Shown piece after piece: positions 9,801 through 21,845 of a DNA stretch of 64,000 nt (position 1 is its first letter; each line of letters begins with the position of its first letter). The notes beneath the pieces were generated by a model. It was given only the letters and a program-made list of their open reading frames with translations, was not told the DNA's origin and made no database searches. A program made the translations under genes and the position numbers. The stretch spans positions 4,033,852-4,097,851 of the forward strand of contig OX638136.1 of assembly GCA_951804985.1 (NCBI GenBank), in the 5' to 3' direction. The stretch comes from Dryomyza anilis. Lineage: Eukaryota; Arthropoda; Insecta; Diptera; Dryomyzidae.

Positions 9801-12212
9801 TTCCTCAGTCTGTGATATTTTTATAAAAAGCTAGATGAATACTAGCTGACGTGTTAGTGTTATTATACATATATATTTTTTATAAAAAAATAAAAAGTTT
9901 AGTACATCAATTCCTTTGGTGCGGGTTTTCTGAATAACCTTAGCCATTAACTCATTTGTGTGGCTAAATTTAAATGATGTTTGTAATGTAATTTTTGCGT
10001 TTTTGTTGTTTTTTAAAAAAAGGATTGTGGTGTAACGAAGATTTCGAGAGTCATAAAAATGTTTTCAAGACGATCAATCAAAAGTTTTTGATTGATAAAA
10101 TTTTATTAATATTACTTCATATTTATAACAATTAATGTTAATAAATATATTTTTATTCTACCATTTAAAAAAAAAATCGAATTTTTAAAAAATCAATATA
10201 TAAATCCCATCTGATTAGTCCAGTGGCAACGGACGAAAAACGTTTCTTGGGAAGCCCGTCTTTAATATGATCAAATATTGAAGATGTATATAAACCTGCA
10301 CGGTTATATAGTTTTATATATATATATATTTTAAAGAAAGGGGTTATGAAACTAGTTTAAAGTTTTATTCTTGGTTTTGTCTTCCCATATAATAAAATAT
10401 ATTTGTATTTATTTATTTATTTTTTACCTTAGGCGTCTTTTAATAATAATGAAAATAATTTTTTTTTTTAAAAAGAAGGTTATAATAATCATAAACCTTT
10501 CAGGTTTTTGTAATTTGTATTTTTGTTTCTATATATACTCATGATACCCAGTGGTAATCTGAGTTTTTCTAAAGGTATTACTTTTAAACACATGCATTTG
10601 TGTTATCCTTATTAACTTAGTTTCTAGCTATATCAATACTAACTTAGGTATGCTACCAACCTTTAATAGATCTAAGTGGTCATTGATCAGAAAAAGGTGA
10701 TATAGGGTGGTTTCACGGTACCAAGTATAGTGGTACTACTATCAGTGGGGTAAAATGTATTCATTAATCATCTTTATATTTGTATGCCCCTTTATTTTTG
10801 CCATTGTTTATTATTGCAAAATCTGATCGTACGATATACAGAATGATTAGGTAAACAAAAGTTGCGGATACAAGCATATGTTCATATTTATATTATCGCT
10901 AGGCCTAATTCCAACTACATAAAACTGATATTAATGTATTCTTAGAGTTTTAGTAGAATAATTATTTTGTTATAGTAATAAGCATGATGCTTATAGTATA
11001 ATAGTTGGCGTAATGCTTTTCTAATTATATTGCAAGTAGTGCTTTAAATATTTCTGTTACAATTGTGTAATAATATCTTTATAATTTTTGTAAAGTAATT
11101 TAGTAAGCTGTTTTTTATTTTTTAAAAAAAGGAAAAAGAAAAATATGAACATTTCATGTAACTACGTCGCTTATCAACAAGTTATATCTACTTGAAATCA
11201 ATATTAAAATACCGTATTAGTTTTTTCATGATTTATCGTTTGAGATAAGTTTTAAATATAGCTATCTTTACATAGATCCAAAACTATTTTTTTGGTATTG
11301 TGTATCGTATAGAACGCGACCTGGACCCCCATAGTAATAAAAGCTCATTTTTCGAGTGAACGATTATAATTTAATTTTTTAATAATTGTTTAATAATATT
11401 ATTATTAATTCGGTTAATAAATTGTGTTGATTTAAATTAATATAAACAATATTGTAGATTTCTATTAGTATATACTTTTTTAATAATTAATCGGTTAATA
11501 ATATAATTCCAAAGTAACTAAAACTAACATGAATAATAAAAATTTTAAGTTTTTACTAACATATCGGTTTGAAATGATTAAAAATATATTAATTAAAAAT
11601 AATTTAATGTTTAATTTTTAAAAAAACAAGACTATGACACCCAAAATCCCTCCGTATAATAAAAATTTAAATTTAAGATATTGTAAAAGTATTTATTGTC
11701 CCCAACCACGCTTATTATGCGTACAGAGTTGTTTATATTGTGCAGTGGGGGTCTTGTTTTCTTGATGATGGTAGATCCATAGTGATTATAGACAGTAGGC
11801 GTACCACACCTGGCGAATAACAATATAGATTATGAGATCAAGATGACTTTTTTAGGCTGTGAATAAGGAGTATGGAAAGGATATGTGGTTAGTTGTTATA
11901 TATGGTTAGTAGGTTTTCATATATTACCAAAGAATACTTTTTTCGTTTAAACAGCTAGTGACGTATTAAGGTCACTACTAAGTATTCGGGGTAGACCTAT
12001 ATCTGTGGGAAATAAGAAATAGTTAGTATTGTTAATAACGGATTTTTGTAAATTGTCTACTCATTACATTCAGACTACATTGATTTTCTAAGGAGACTTG
12101 TTCAGTCCTAATTAATAGGTTTTTAAAAAAATTCGAAGTGTAAAAATTTTCTTGGCAGTTTACTGCTTGATCGTGCTTTTTAAAAAAATATATATGGATA
12201 CTAGGATAAGAT
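6828..12212. other. U1 long non-coding region
   Basis: About 5.4 kb without a credible gene. Conserved marks shared with other units: a 16-bp perfect palindrome ATTTGCAATTGCAAAT (7,215-7,230), GTGAATA/TATTCAC arms near 7,535, a TATA/initiator-like site (here mutated to TGTAAAA near 7,643), an 11-bp inverted repeat GTGTGTAATAT/ATATTACACAC around 7,906-8,010, and a GC-rich TTTTGCGCGCCAATTG (8,204-8,219) resembling an E2F site. A defective hammerhead motif lies at 10,205-10,252. For minus-strand transcription it serves both as the region downstream of U2's RT and as the 5' flank of U1. Confidence 0.6.
10205..10252 (+). ncRNA. hammerhead ribozyme motif, inactive copy (U1)
   Basis: Same architecture as the U3 copy: stem I halves TCCCAT and TTGGGA, stem II GTCC/GGAC, the GAAA strand and a TTTC cleavage site. 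The first core strand reads CTGATTA instead of CTGATGA, which changes the essential G8, and stem I has one mismatch next to the core. It should not self-cleave. Confidence 0.7.
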
Positions 12213-14933
12213 CTATAATAGTGGCTTATTATTACTCTGTGCGGTGAATCGTTTAGCAGCAACCAGGGTTCTGATTGATTTGTTCAAACTGGTCAACATA
12301 TACTTTGGTATTTGTGATAATTGATTTACGTTCACGCACTGCAATCCCAGAGCAGTATATATTCCTTTAAAGATTATTAGTTGTTGATTCACTGGTAGGT
12401 GTTGATTAGTCGGCAATTTCATTAAATTATTATGTATTATATGATTTGCATTCTTTTTGCAATGGGCATATAATGCTGTGCTCACATCAGTTAATGCCAG
12501 AGTTAAGAGATCTACAGGTGTCCCAGTACCTGATTTTAAAAATTGCATATTGCAAGTTTCACAACCTATTATGTATATAGATGGTTGGTATATAGGAATA
12601 GAAATAGGATCTGAATCTGATAGTGGCATATGTAACATTTGGAAAAGACTTGGTGCTTTGTTAAATGAGGGTTGGCCTAAATGATAATCATGGAATATTT
12701 TCTGTATAACTGTTGTAAAAGTATCACATACAAAATAAATAGGGGGTCTAACTCGTTGATAAACCTGTGATCGTCCTCGAGACACTTCTTGTAGTTTAGG
12801 TTGACTATATATTACTTCTTTCCTTATATACCTATATAATATGGAAAGCCATAAATCTAAATCAATGGTAGTACGTTCGACATGACGAATAAGGTTATTA
12901 TTATTAGTAGGTTTTGAAAAATAGGTTTTTAATAACTTATTAATGTTCTCTATTTCCAGATTAATAGTTTTTAGATATAATTTGTTTATCAATATATCTG
13001 GATAACTATTATAATATATTCGCTCACGTAGGAATTCTAAGTCATCAACTAAGAATCGGTTATTAGATCTTTGCAAAATTTTTCTAATATAACTTATAAT
13101 TGTGTTTTCCTTGGTAGAAAATTTATAATTACACAAATAATGATGTAACCGATAGGAAGTTGTTGGTTTTGTATACATACTTGTGTATATCTTATGGGGA
13201 AATATAGTAATTAAAATATCTAAAAAAGATATCGTCTTATTCAAACCTGAATTACAATCTTCCTCTTTATCTATAGTCAATTGTAAAGAAGTTAAATGTT
13301 CAAAGGAAGTTTTAAAACTATCTATTTGAGTGCTAGGCAAATATAACAGGAAATCATCCATATATTTTTTCCAAAATACTACCTGGTTTTGTTCAAACAA
13401 CTCAATTGAGTGTAACTGGATAAAATAATACAATAATACAGTAGCTAACAACCCACGATCACATGCTCCTTGTGGTAATCCCCGTAGTTGTTTATATATG
13501 AGGGAATTATATGTGAAATAATTCGCCTGATCCATTGAGAATCTCATACATTGTAATAATAAATTAGGAGGAATTGGACAATGTTCTTGAAACCACTTAG
13601 TGGTAGTCATCCGTGATATACAATCATATATATCGGATATGTTCATGTTCGTATACATGTCTTTTATATCGTATTTCACAAATTCATACTGTGAACTAAG
13701 TAATATATCGTGAATTTCATAAACTACATGGTCAATATTAACAACATTGTTGGGTAATAACATACCAGATAGGACACCCCTTAGAATGTTAGAAATAATT
13801 TTTTGTAATGGGTAACTATACCAAGGAATAGTTCCACATATTGGTCGACATGGTTGACCATCTTTATGATATTTTAAAGTACCATATAAATAAGGAAGCT
13901 TAACTAGCTTATCATTTTTATCACTGAAACCTAATAGTAAAAGGATAAGGAATTAACTGAGAATTGTTGAAATGTTGAATTAATTGACTACGTAAGTACT
14001 TGAATCGCTTTCTTATTTGAAGCAAAATTAAAGAAAAATCCTCGTTTACTTCTAAATAAGTACCTACACGAAGACACCCATTAATCCAATCATCCATTTT
14101 TTACGATAATCAGTTTTGTACATTATGGTAGTACTTTTTCCTTTATCTGCCTGTACAATACAAATATTAGGATTTTTACGGAAAAATTATTTAGTGTCAC
14201 GCAACATCTTCAAAACGCATCGCGCCATAAGATCAATATTAGTATCTTTTTTAGATATTATTACCTGATTGAGACGGTTATAATACACAGCGACTAATTC
14301 CCTAAATAATATGTCTGGGTCAAAATTATTTTAAAGCCGATGCTTTAAAATAATTTCCTATAAATGCGCATAATTCAAAGTATCCAATAAAGTAGGGGTA
14401 TGAGGCGGCACAAAACTAGGACCCCAACTTAATAAGCTAGATACATTAGTAGTTATCTCTAGAGTAGTTAAATTTACAAAGCCACCAGGAATCTGCAAGG
14501 GTACTATAGAAGGAGTAACAGGTAATTGAACCCCGGTAGAATCCATGAAATCTGGCATAGTAGATGGCTCATTATTTATATCAGAAGTGTTTCGTAGATC
14601 AACATTAGCGTTGATTATAGGGTTGACTTCATTGTCATTGATAATCAGATCATTAATAACATTGGTATTTAGTGCGGAGCTCTCTTCGTTATTATCAATA
14701 ATCACACCCCAAACAACTTCAGATGTATTTGCATGATTTGCAATATTCTCCTCATGTGTTAGATCAATAATACTAAAATTACTCAAGCTCTCAGGATTGG
14801 CATTTTCAAACATATCTCCCATAGCCGTTTGATCAAGTGGTGAACCCACAACACAGTCGTCATTATCTTCTGATGATCGATACTGTTGATTATATAATAC
14901 CACATTAACAGGAAATGACTCCTTTTGTGGTTC
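12213..14933 (-). pseudogene. U2 exon 4: Penelope-like reverse transcriptase, most complete C-terminal half
   Basis: From 13,763 down to the stop at 12,213 the frame is open for 516 codons, the longest RT stretch in the array. PLE hallmarks in order: YDIKDMYTN (first catalytic Asp, about 13,660), RGLPQGA (about 13,470), YMDD (13,353-13,364), SFLDILIT (about 13,210), and the TSMYTKPT-YRLHHYL block after it (about 13,130-13,190). Near 12,550-12,590 an SIYIIGCETCN segment aligns in my reading with the start of a PLE GIY-YIG endonuclease, but the YIG and Arg positions are absent. The N-terminal part (14,358-14,903) is a 181-codon acidic, Asn-rich region. The two parts are separated by a stop-creating palindromic insertion at 14,323-14,356 and by a 14-bp deletion near 13,931. 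Confidence 0.9.
14323..14356. repeat. perfect 14-bp inverted repeat created in U2 exon 4
   Basis: Arms AAATTATTTTAAAG and CTTTAAAATAATTT with a 6-nt spacer. The other units have a single, non-palindromic version here. The insertion disrupts the reading frame just after the acidic N-terminal region. Confidence 0.9.
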
Positions 14934-14949
14934 CTTTATTGGTATTATT

Positions 14950-17900
14950 GGAGTAGCGTCAACGCACTTATGGGGGACGGACGTGTCGTCTCTTGTCTTT
15001 TTTAACGTGTTCCGTCCGTCGTTTAGTATAAATGTGTTTCAAAATTGTGTTTAATGTGCCCGCCCAACATAAGAAAAAAATACCAACGAAATAAATCAAA
15101 ATTAAACTAAAACACAAACTAATAATAATTTACATAAAAAACTAAAATAAAACAAAATAATCACCAAATAAATTTAACAAACAATAAAAATTCAACAATA
15201 ACAACCACATAATAGAACCGGTTTCGCGCTGCCTGCTGAGTTGCCGCACTCGCTGTTTTTGCAATTGCCGACGCAAAGGGCTTTTCTATGCTCTTTGCTG
15301 CAATTGCACAGGGTTGTTGACGTATTCCCTCCCTCCCCCATCCTACTCCACGACACTAGCGCGCACGGTTGAAGCTGTACTGAGTGCATAATATATGCTG
15401 TGGTGAAGGCATAACACTCACCACGGCTCGACTTACGCTCTCATTTGTTTGTTTCAACTGCTGCGCCTTGGTAGTATGTATGTCTGTTTTGAAGTTGCCC
15501 AGTAGAAAAAATTTCGCATAGATTTTTGCAACATTCGTGGGCTAAGGGCGAATTTTTTCTCGGTATATGCGTATGTGTCCATCCATAGGCCACAAATAAT
15601 GCCACAAGGTGAGACCCAGGTTAATGAGGGGGCAGATCCACTGGATTTTTATCACCTATTGCCATTATTCTCTGCCCATAGGGGCCTTGCTCTTTTTATT
15701 CGAAGTGACATTGCGTATCAACTGCAGCAACAACATAGTGTGTCGGATAGCGAATTTAATACTATTTGGGTTAAATTCAAAATTCAAACACACATCATGC
15801 ACTTGTGTTTTCTTCATAGGAGTCCGAATTTAGATAGAGTTTCCACCTGTAATAAGCTTATCTGATTCGATCTCAAATATATTGGAGCAATTTCCAGGCA
15901 GTGAAATTGTTGTTGCCGGCGATTTTAATGTGCACAACGCCACTTGGTTGAGCCACTCGGGTCTATCAAAACAGGAGGGTTGTTATGTTGAGCTTTTTGC
16001 CGAGTGCAACCAGCTCACTCAAATGGTGAAGGAGCCGACGTATATTCCACGCGTCGGCGGGTAAAGCCCAAAAGTCCTAGACCTTTTTCTGACTTCACAT
16101 CATGAAAAATATGATGTAAAAGTCCTTGCACCTCTTGGTAATTCCGACCACTGTACTGTTTCCGCTGAGTTTTCGTATTCTAGTTTACGCGCCTCTTCGA
16201 TTAAAGCCCCGAAGAGGAATGTATGGCTTTACGAAAAAGCAAATTGGGTTGCGTTAAAAAAATTTTTTCGCAACTTTAATTGGAAATTGTGTTTCGCTGA
16301 CAGAGACATAAATGCTGCGGCTTTAATGGTACAAAATATTATTTTATTAGGTATGCGGTCCTTCATACCTTCGAAAAAAATTAGCATTAAACCTAAGGAC
16401 CACTCTTGGTTTAATGAGACTTGCAGGATTGCAGTCAGGTCGAAAGAGGAAGCCTTTCAGACTTGGCGTTCTAACAAGAATGCTGATACTGAAAGACTTC
16501 GTATACAGGCTAGGAATCGCTGTAATGCCGTGCTCTCGCGCGAAAAGTTTCTTCACGAACAAAATGCGCGCAAAAAGGTCCTACTCTATCACAGGGGTAG
16601 TAAAAATTTCTGGTCATTTGTAAAAAGGGTGAGGAATCAGACGACATCGTCTACTCCAACTCTTAGTATGAATGGCCAGACCTTCACTGACCCGGTTGAT
16701 AAAGCTAATCTCTTGGCAGAATTATTTGCAAATAATTCAACGCTCCCAGATAGTAATCAACCACTGCCTGTCGTCGATTTTGTTTCTTCTGCAATGCCGG
16801 AGATACATTTTCGAACTCGGGCAGTTAAAAAGGTTTTAGCAAACCTCAACATTAACAAAGCCTCTGGGCCAGATGGCATATCTGCCCATGTGTTGAAGAA
16901 GTGCGCGTCAACGCTGGCTTGTCCGTTGCGTAACCTCTTCAACATCTCCTACACGACAGGAGTTTTTCCATCTTGTTGGAAGGTTGCCAATGTCCAGCCA
17001 GTTCCGAAAAAGGGCGAGGCCACGAACCCTGCCAATTACCGACCCATTGCAATATGCTCTGCACTATCCAAGGTAATGGAGAGCGTAATTACTTTGTGAA
17101 CTATCTTGAGCACAACGAATTGCTCAGTGACCGACAATACGGTTTCCGTAGGACCAGATCCACAGGTGATTTGATGGCGGTCCTCTCCGAAAAGTGGAAT
17201 AATTGTGTTCACCTTTTCGGGGAGAGCAAGGCTGTTGCTCTTGATATCTCCAAGGCTTTTGATCGCATAAAGCCCTTGTTTCAAAACTAATTGCATATGG
17301 TGTCGGTGAATCTTTTACTCGATGGATATCGAGTTTTCTCCAGAGTCGTTCAATACGAGTTGCGATGGATGGTGTTCTTTCGGAACAACATTTCATCAAT
17401 TCTGGAGGTCCGCAGGGTTCCGTCCTATCCCCGTCCCTATTTCTGGTATTTATCAATGACCTTCTGTCATTGACCCAGAACCCAATCCATTCCTTTGCAG
17501 ATGATAGCAACATTTGTCATTCATACTCGTTCAAAAAGCGTTCAACCTCTTTGGAGATTGAGAGTAAAAGACGCACTATGAATGACACACTCAATAATGA
17601 CCTTAAAACAATCTCCGAGTGGGGTCTTGCAAATAGAGTTGATTTTAATGCACGCAAGACCCAATATTGTCTGTTATCTCACAAAAGAATGGATTCAACC
17701 CTACCTCCCCTCAATATGGGTGCTGTGGATATTGCAGAGTCAGCTGCTCTTGACGTTCTCGGCATATCAATTCAATGTGATCTCCATTGGAATGATCATA
17801 TATTTGACATGTCGAAAGGGGCGGCCATGTGCCTCGGTTTTTTAAAACGGTGTAAGACATACTTCACTCCTGCTGACTTGCGCACTATCTACACCACCTA

Positions 17901-18117
17901 TATTCGGCCTAAGATGGAATAAAATTCGCACATATGGGCTGTGGCTAAAAAATCTTCTTTGGAGTTCCTGGATCGAATCCAACAACGTGCAATATATTTA
18001 ATAGGGGATGAAAATATTTCATCGTCTATTGGTTCTCATGAGCACCGAAGGACCGTTGGGTGTGTAAGCTTGCTTATTGGGAATTACAATGGTGAGTGTG
18101 CGAGGGAGATACAGGCC
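14950..18117 (+). mobile_element. CR1-like non-LTR retrotransposon, copy in U2 (3'-truncated)
   Basis: The LINE lies in intron 3 in antisense orientation to the PLE gene. It starts GGAGTAGCGTCAACGC directly after ATTGGTATTATT, exactly as in U4 and U5. About 600 bp of non-coding 5' sequence precede ORF2. I see no ORF1. The 3' end is missing: at about 18,117 the sequence passes from the last RT-downstream part of ORF2 directly into PLE exon 2. That deletion removed the LINE tail, the rest of intron 3, exon 3, intron 2 and part of exon 2. Confidence 0.9.
15520..18110 (+). pseudogene. CR1-like ORF2: endonuclease and reverse transcriptase (U2 copy)
   Basis: An apurinic-type (EEP) endonuclease is followed by a LINE RT. 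This copy keeps the correct start of the endonuclease, an NIRGLRANF-type motif at about 15,530-15,560, which is damaged in the U4 and U5 copies. Later motifs: GDFNVHN (about 15,918), NSDHCTV (about 16,140), KASGPDGI (about 16,857), YGFRRT (about 17,140), FADD (about 17,493-17,504). Breaks: a 12-bp loss near 15,652, an 8-bp loss near 15,860, a stop near 16,062, the frameshift at about 17,092 common to all three copies, and a 6-bp loss plus changes near 17,265. Clade placement in the CR1/jockey superfamily is by motif style only. Confidence 0.85.
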
Positions 18118-18234
18118 ATTTTCGGCCGCTGATTCAATCGTAGACTCATCTAAACGATTAGGTTTCGAACCAGTTTGTTCTGTATTATCGAGGCCCATGA
18201 AAAGTTTACGACGTACATTATCAGGACACACACC
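18118..18234 (-). pseudogene. U2 exon 2 fragment of the PLE gene
   Basis: Only the first 39 or so codons of exon 2 remain, beginning at the acceptor-like ATATATAG at 18,235 and ending where the sequence joins the truncated LINE. Confidence 0.7.
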
Positions 18235-18399
18235 CTATATATTTTTTGTGGTTATAATTTAAATAAAAATATATTGAATCAATATTATGTGATAATAGTC
18301 TGGATAAGTTTAGATAAACGGTCTCGAACTAAAAGTTTTAGACTTTATATCAACATACGATATTGATAAATCAAAAATATTAATATCAAAGCAAATCAC
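18235..18399 (-). other. U2 intron 1 (proposed), 165 bp
   Basis: Donor-like GAG|GTGATT at 18,399 and acceptor-like TATATAG at 18,235. Both flanking exons are in phase 0 at these sites. The intron is AT-rich and contains stops in the exon 1 frame downstream of the donor. Confidence 0.5.
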
Positions 18400-18761
18400 C
18401 TCATCATTTCGCATAATATTTCCAAAAACCACAGTTGAATCATTTGTATCAGAATCCAAATGTATTGATAGTCGTTGCCGCTTTGGTGATGGAGAACAGT
18501 CGGGAGATAACTCAGTAATAAAACGCTGATTAGTATGACATGAGGAACGTGTATCCATATCCGACACATTTGACACCTCTAAAGGCTCCTTTTTGATTTC
18601 GTGAGGTTGCAAAAGTTGAGGATTCTCAACAGTATCCTCATCATCATTGAGTATTGGGATAGGCGCATGAACGGTCACGCCACTACTATTATGATCGTAT
18701 TTAATTGGTATTACTGCATTGAGTATATATACTCATCATCATCGGACAAGAATGCATCCAT
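18400..18761 (-). pseudogene. U2 exon 1 of the PLE gene (2-bp insertion)
   Basis: 362 bp against a consensus of 360. The extra 2 bp (an added AT in a TATATA run near 18,727) shift the frame after the DDDEY start. The same insertion occurs in U2b and U3, tying these three units together. The IKKEP and SPKRQRLS motifs are intact in the downstream frame. Confidence 0.7.
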
Positions 18762-20449
18762 AGTCAACTGATTATTCTGTAAAGATTTGTTATAAATTTT
18801 ATTAAGGTGGCAAAGTTAAAGTGAGATGGATGGAGGTGTGTGTGGAAATTTTACCTTAGCTTGTATAACCTTATATTAATAAGAGTATAAAAATTTTGTT
18901 TCTTTGTATGAGGAGAAAGAAAGTTGTCAGTTGTGACCGATTTTTTAATGTTTACAAATAAAGAAATTAAATTTTTTAAAAATATCAGGAAAGTCATAAT
19001 ATATTCTGGTTTTAATTCTAATCTTCAAAATTATCTGATATATTTTATTATTTTGATTTATAAATCACTACTAATAATACTTGTTATGAACCAGTATCTT
19101 TTGTTATACCAATTTATGGTTGATGTACTACTTAAATGTGGTCTTCACATTTGCAATTGCAAATATACTATGACATATGTTCACTTTATTTGAGTTTTAT
19201 TTCTAATAATATGATTAGAATTAATTACACACTATATAACTATATAACTAATTTTCAAGTTTATCTTGCATTTTGGGTTTTTGAGAAAAACATTTTTTGA
19301 ACAGTATATGAACCCTTTTCTCAAATATAAACCATATCAAATGTAAACCACCACCAATATGATTTGTCATAAACCAGTATCTTTGTTATACCAATGTTGA
19401 TGTACTAACTAAATGTGTTCTCACAATTATATTTATATTCCTTTGGTCATGTAAAATGTTGAGTTGAAGTGAATATTTTATTCACAATCAATGCAATGGT
19501 GGATGTGAATAGAATACAGGTTGCTAATTTATAAAGGTTTCTTATTGAAAAATAACGAATAGCTTATAGCTATAAAAATGGTGACCAGTAGGTGAATTTT
19601 ATAGCTAGGCTATAAAACCACCTGAGCGTGGTGTCAGTACATTTTAGTAGTAACTGTACAAAATATAGAAATAGGATTTAATTCAACTTTTAATTTAAAC
19701 ACACTTCCTGTTTCTTTTTAGTTAAACACTCTTTCCCAAATTGAAACACTTTTCGAAAATTTTTTTAATATTGGATTTTTGGGAGCTAGCCAGATTGACA
19801 CTCACACGCTTAGTCTCATATTTTTTATATTTTTTGCCTTAAACCTTTAGTTGTAGGAAACGTGTGTAATATATCCACAAAATTTATATGCCTAAAGATA
19901 TTTAATTATAACTGTAGTAGTTTTATTGCTACTTTAGTATGAGGTTATTTAATAATTATATTACACACATTCCAACAGGTCAATAGAGTCGGTCCTTTAA
20001 CAGTCTTTATATTCACCTTAGTTTTGAGAAATATGACACAAATGGATATTATTTGTTTAATAATATAAACTAGGACTATGGTTTTAACAATTAATAACTG
20101 AGTACTTCACAAGTTGAAATTATGGTCAAATGATTCAAATAACTTATAAATTTTGCGCGCCAATTGTGTTAATAATTTCAAACTCAACGATAATGTAAAA
20201 AAGAAGCCTAAAACACAACTGAATGACTATACATGAGAATATGCATATATATTAGTGTGCTTTTTTCTTTTTTTGTTGTAATGGTTAAAATACGATGCTC
20301 AGTGAAACTATTTTTTGAATTTGGGTTAAAAATCGCCTACTATAATGAAAATTCGATTTAGGGTTTAGAAAAATAGAAATGAATAATAATGCCACTTGAT
20401 TTGTTTCACACAAGAAACCTGATGTTCCCATTTACTTCCAGACATGGGA
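18762..20449. other. U2 non-coding region, truncated
   Basis: Corresponds to the first 1.7 kb upstream of exon 1 in U1. It ends abruptly at 20,449, where it joins the middle of exon 3 of U2b. No gene seen. It carries the TTTGCAATTGCAAA palindrome, the plus-strand TATA/initiator-like site at 19,611-19,640 and the GCGCGC motif near 20,155. Confidence 0.6.
19611..19640 (+). promoter_or_regulatory. candidate plus-strand core promoter (TATA plus initiator)
   Basis: A TATAAAA box lies 25 bp upstream of the A of TCAGT, a fit to the insect initiator TCAKTY core. The pair is kept in U2, U2b (about 22,687), U3 (about 27,257), U4 (about 41,006) and U5 (about 60,929), and the TATA box is mutated in U1. 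Transcription from here would run antisense to the PLE gene, towards the hammerhead motif. Confidence 0.35.
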
Positions 20450-20882
20450 TGGTTGATTATTACCAGATGGGGTTGCCGAATTATGCCAATTTTGATGATT
20501 AGGAATAAAATGTTGATTCCATTCAGACATCCACTGATGAATTATTACTAGCACTCGATAAATTCCAATACCCGAGATGAGATGTTGATGGAATATTACT
20601 CCACTCAGATACCCATTGGTTATACGCGGTACGTTGTAATGGATGCCACATGTTAGGATATTGAAAATTATGTACTGGCTGTGACCATCGTCGATGCATT
20701 ATATGTGATGGATCGGGTAGTGAGGTATTAACCATATGAGATGGTTGTGACAGCGCCCGTACAGGACACCTCGAGTCCCATGAAGTTGCCCAGGTATTAG
20801 ATCCAACGCGAGGACGCATGTATGGACGATTATTTGAACCCATATGAGCGCGAGAAACAGAGCGATGAGTAGGTACCTGTAC
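20450..20882 (-). pseudogene. U2b exon 3 fragment of the PLE gene
   Basis: Holds the 5' part of exon 3 from the acceptor-like site at 20,883. The 3' part was lost at the junction with U2 non-coding sequence at 20,449/20,450. The frame is open across the retained part. Confidence 0.65.
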
Positions 20883-21407
20883 CTATTAGTGGAACATGAA
20901 TGTTTGTCATTATACCCATCATTAATAATAAAAATAGTTAGAGTGTATAATAGGTAAAAAAATATATAAAGAAAACCTTTGGATTGATAAACCAGGGATT
21001 TATATGGGTGTTTTTTTGAGAAATCGATCTCAAATATAATCCTAAATGAAAATATCATAGCTATGAATATAATGGAAAATACTGTGAACTAAGTAACCAT
21101 ATTTTGATACTACTATTTAAAAGTACATTTTGTTAGGAACTTTCTTTTCAAAAAACAAATGTTTTTAAAAATGATAGAAAAGTAGATAGAATATGGCATT
21201 TATGAATATTAATGAAACCAAAATGGTATTTATTATTTGTTTATTATTATCTTTCTTAATAAATAGATATAATTTGTTATTTATGAATATTTAAAAACCC
21301 AACCAGATAATCCATTAGATTCGCAGGAGTAGAAACGACTACTGTTGTCTAAAGGTTTTTTAAAATAATAAGTTTCTTTGATTTTAACCTTTTACAAAAT
21401 ACCTTAC
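20883..21407 (-). other. U2b intron 2 (proposed)
   Basis: 525-bp AT-rich intron between a consensus donor CAAG|GTAAGG (21,407) and an acceptor CTAATAG (20,883). Nothing else seen. Confidence 0.55.
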
Positions 21408-21729
21408 CTTGAAACCACTTGAGTCTGCTACCTGAACTAGTGTTGCTAGCCCTTGTGCCAAAATTGGCGATTGATGCACCACCGTGTCAGGTGTTAAGGC
21501 TGTATTAGAGCCTACCTCAGTATCTGACGAGACCTCAATAACCGAACCATTATCAACTGCAAGTTTAGTTGAACCATCATCAACTGCAAGTTGAGTTGAA
21601 CCATCTCCAATCGCAAGTTCAACTGGTGTAAACAGATTGACCCCAATCGCAGACTTAACCATATCAGAACTGGCCACAGATTCACCCATTTTAATATCAC
21701 TAGAACCAGTTTCAATAACATTTTCGGCT
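21408..21729 (-). pseudogene. U2b exon 2 fragment of the PLE gene
   Basis: Retains the 3' three-quarters of exon 2 with the LAV/IxDGST near-repeats and an intact donor. Its 5' part is fused at about 21,730 to exon 1 sequence, deleting intron 1. Confidence 0.65.
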
Positions 21730-21735
21730 ACCGTT

Positions 21736-21845
21736 CATTGGGATAGGCGCATGAACGGTCACGCCACTACTATTATGATCGTATTTAATTGGTAGTACTG
21801 CATTGAGTATATATACTCATCATCATCGGACAAGAATGCATCCAT
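21736..21845 (-). pseudogene. U2b exon 1 fragment of the PLE gene
   Basis: Start region only (ATG at 21,845-21,843), with the 2-bp insertion shared with U2 and U3. Roughly 8 bp of filler separate it from the exon 2 fragment. Confidence 0.6.

Noticed and set aside
11632..11823. 63-codon minus-strand frame downstream of the RT stop, present in U1, U4 and U5, considered as a last exon
   Set aside because: Length and C-terminus vary, no acceptor-like site stands out, and similarity is no higher than in the surrounding non-coding DNA. A tandem AATAAA near 11,692 would fit a 3' UTR better.
15192..15389. Cys-rich 65-codon minus-strand frame in each CR1-like LINE 5' region
   Set aside because: It is antisense to the LINE and present only because the LINE copies are nearly identical. 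No homology is apparent.
18924..19193. 89-codon plus-strand frame repeated in several units (also near 22,004 and 26,565)
   Set aside because: It is low-complexity, Ile/Tyr/Phe-rich translation of AT-rich DNA, is broken by a stop in U1, and shows no sign of coding selection beyond the overall identity of the units.
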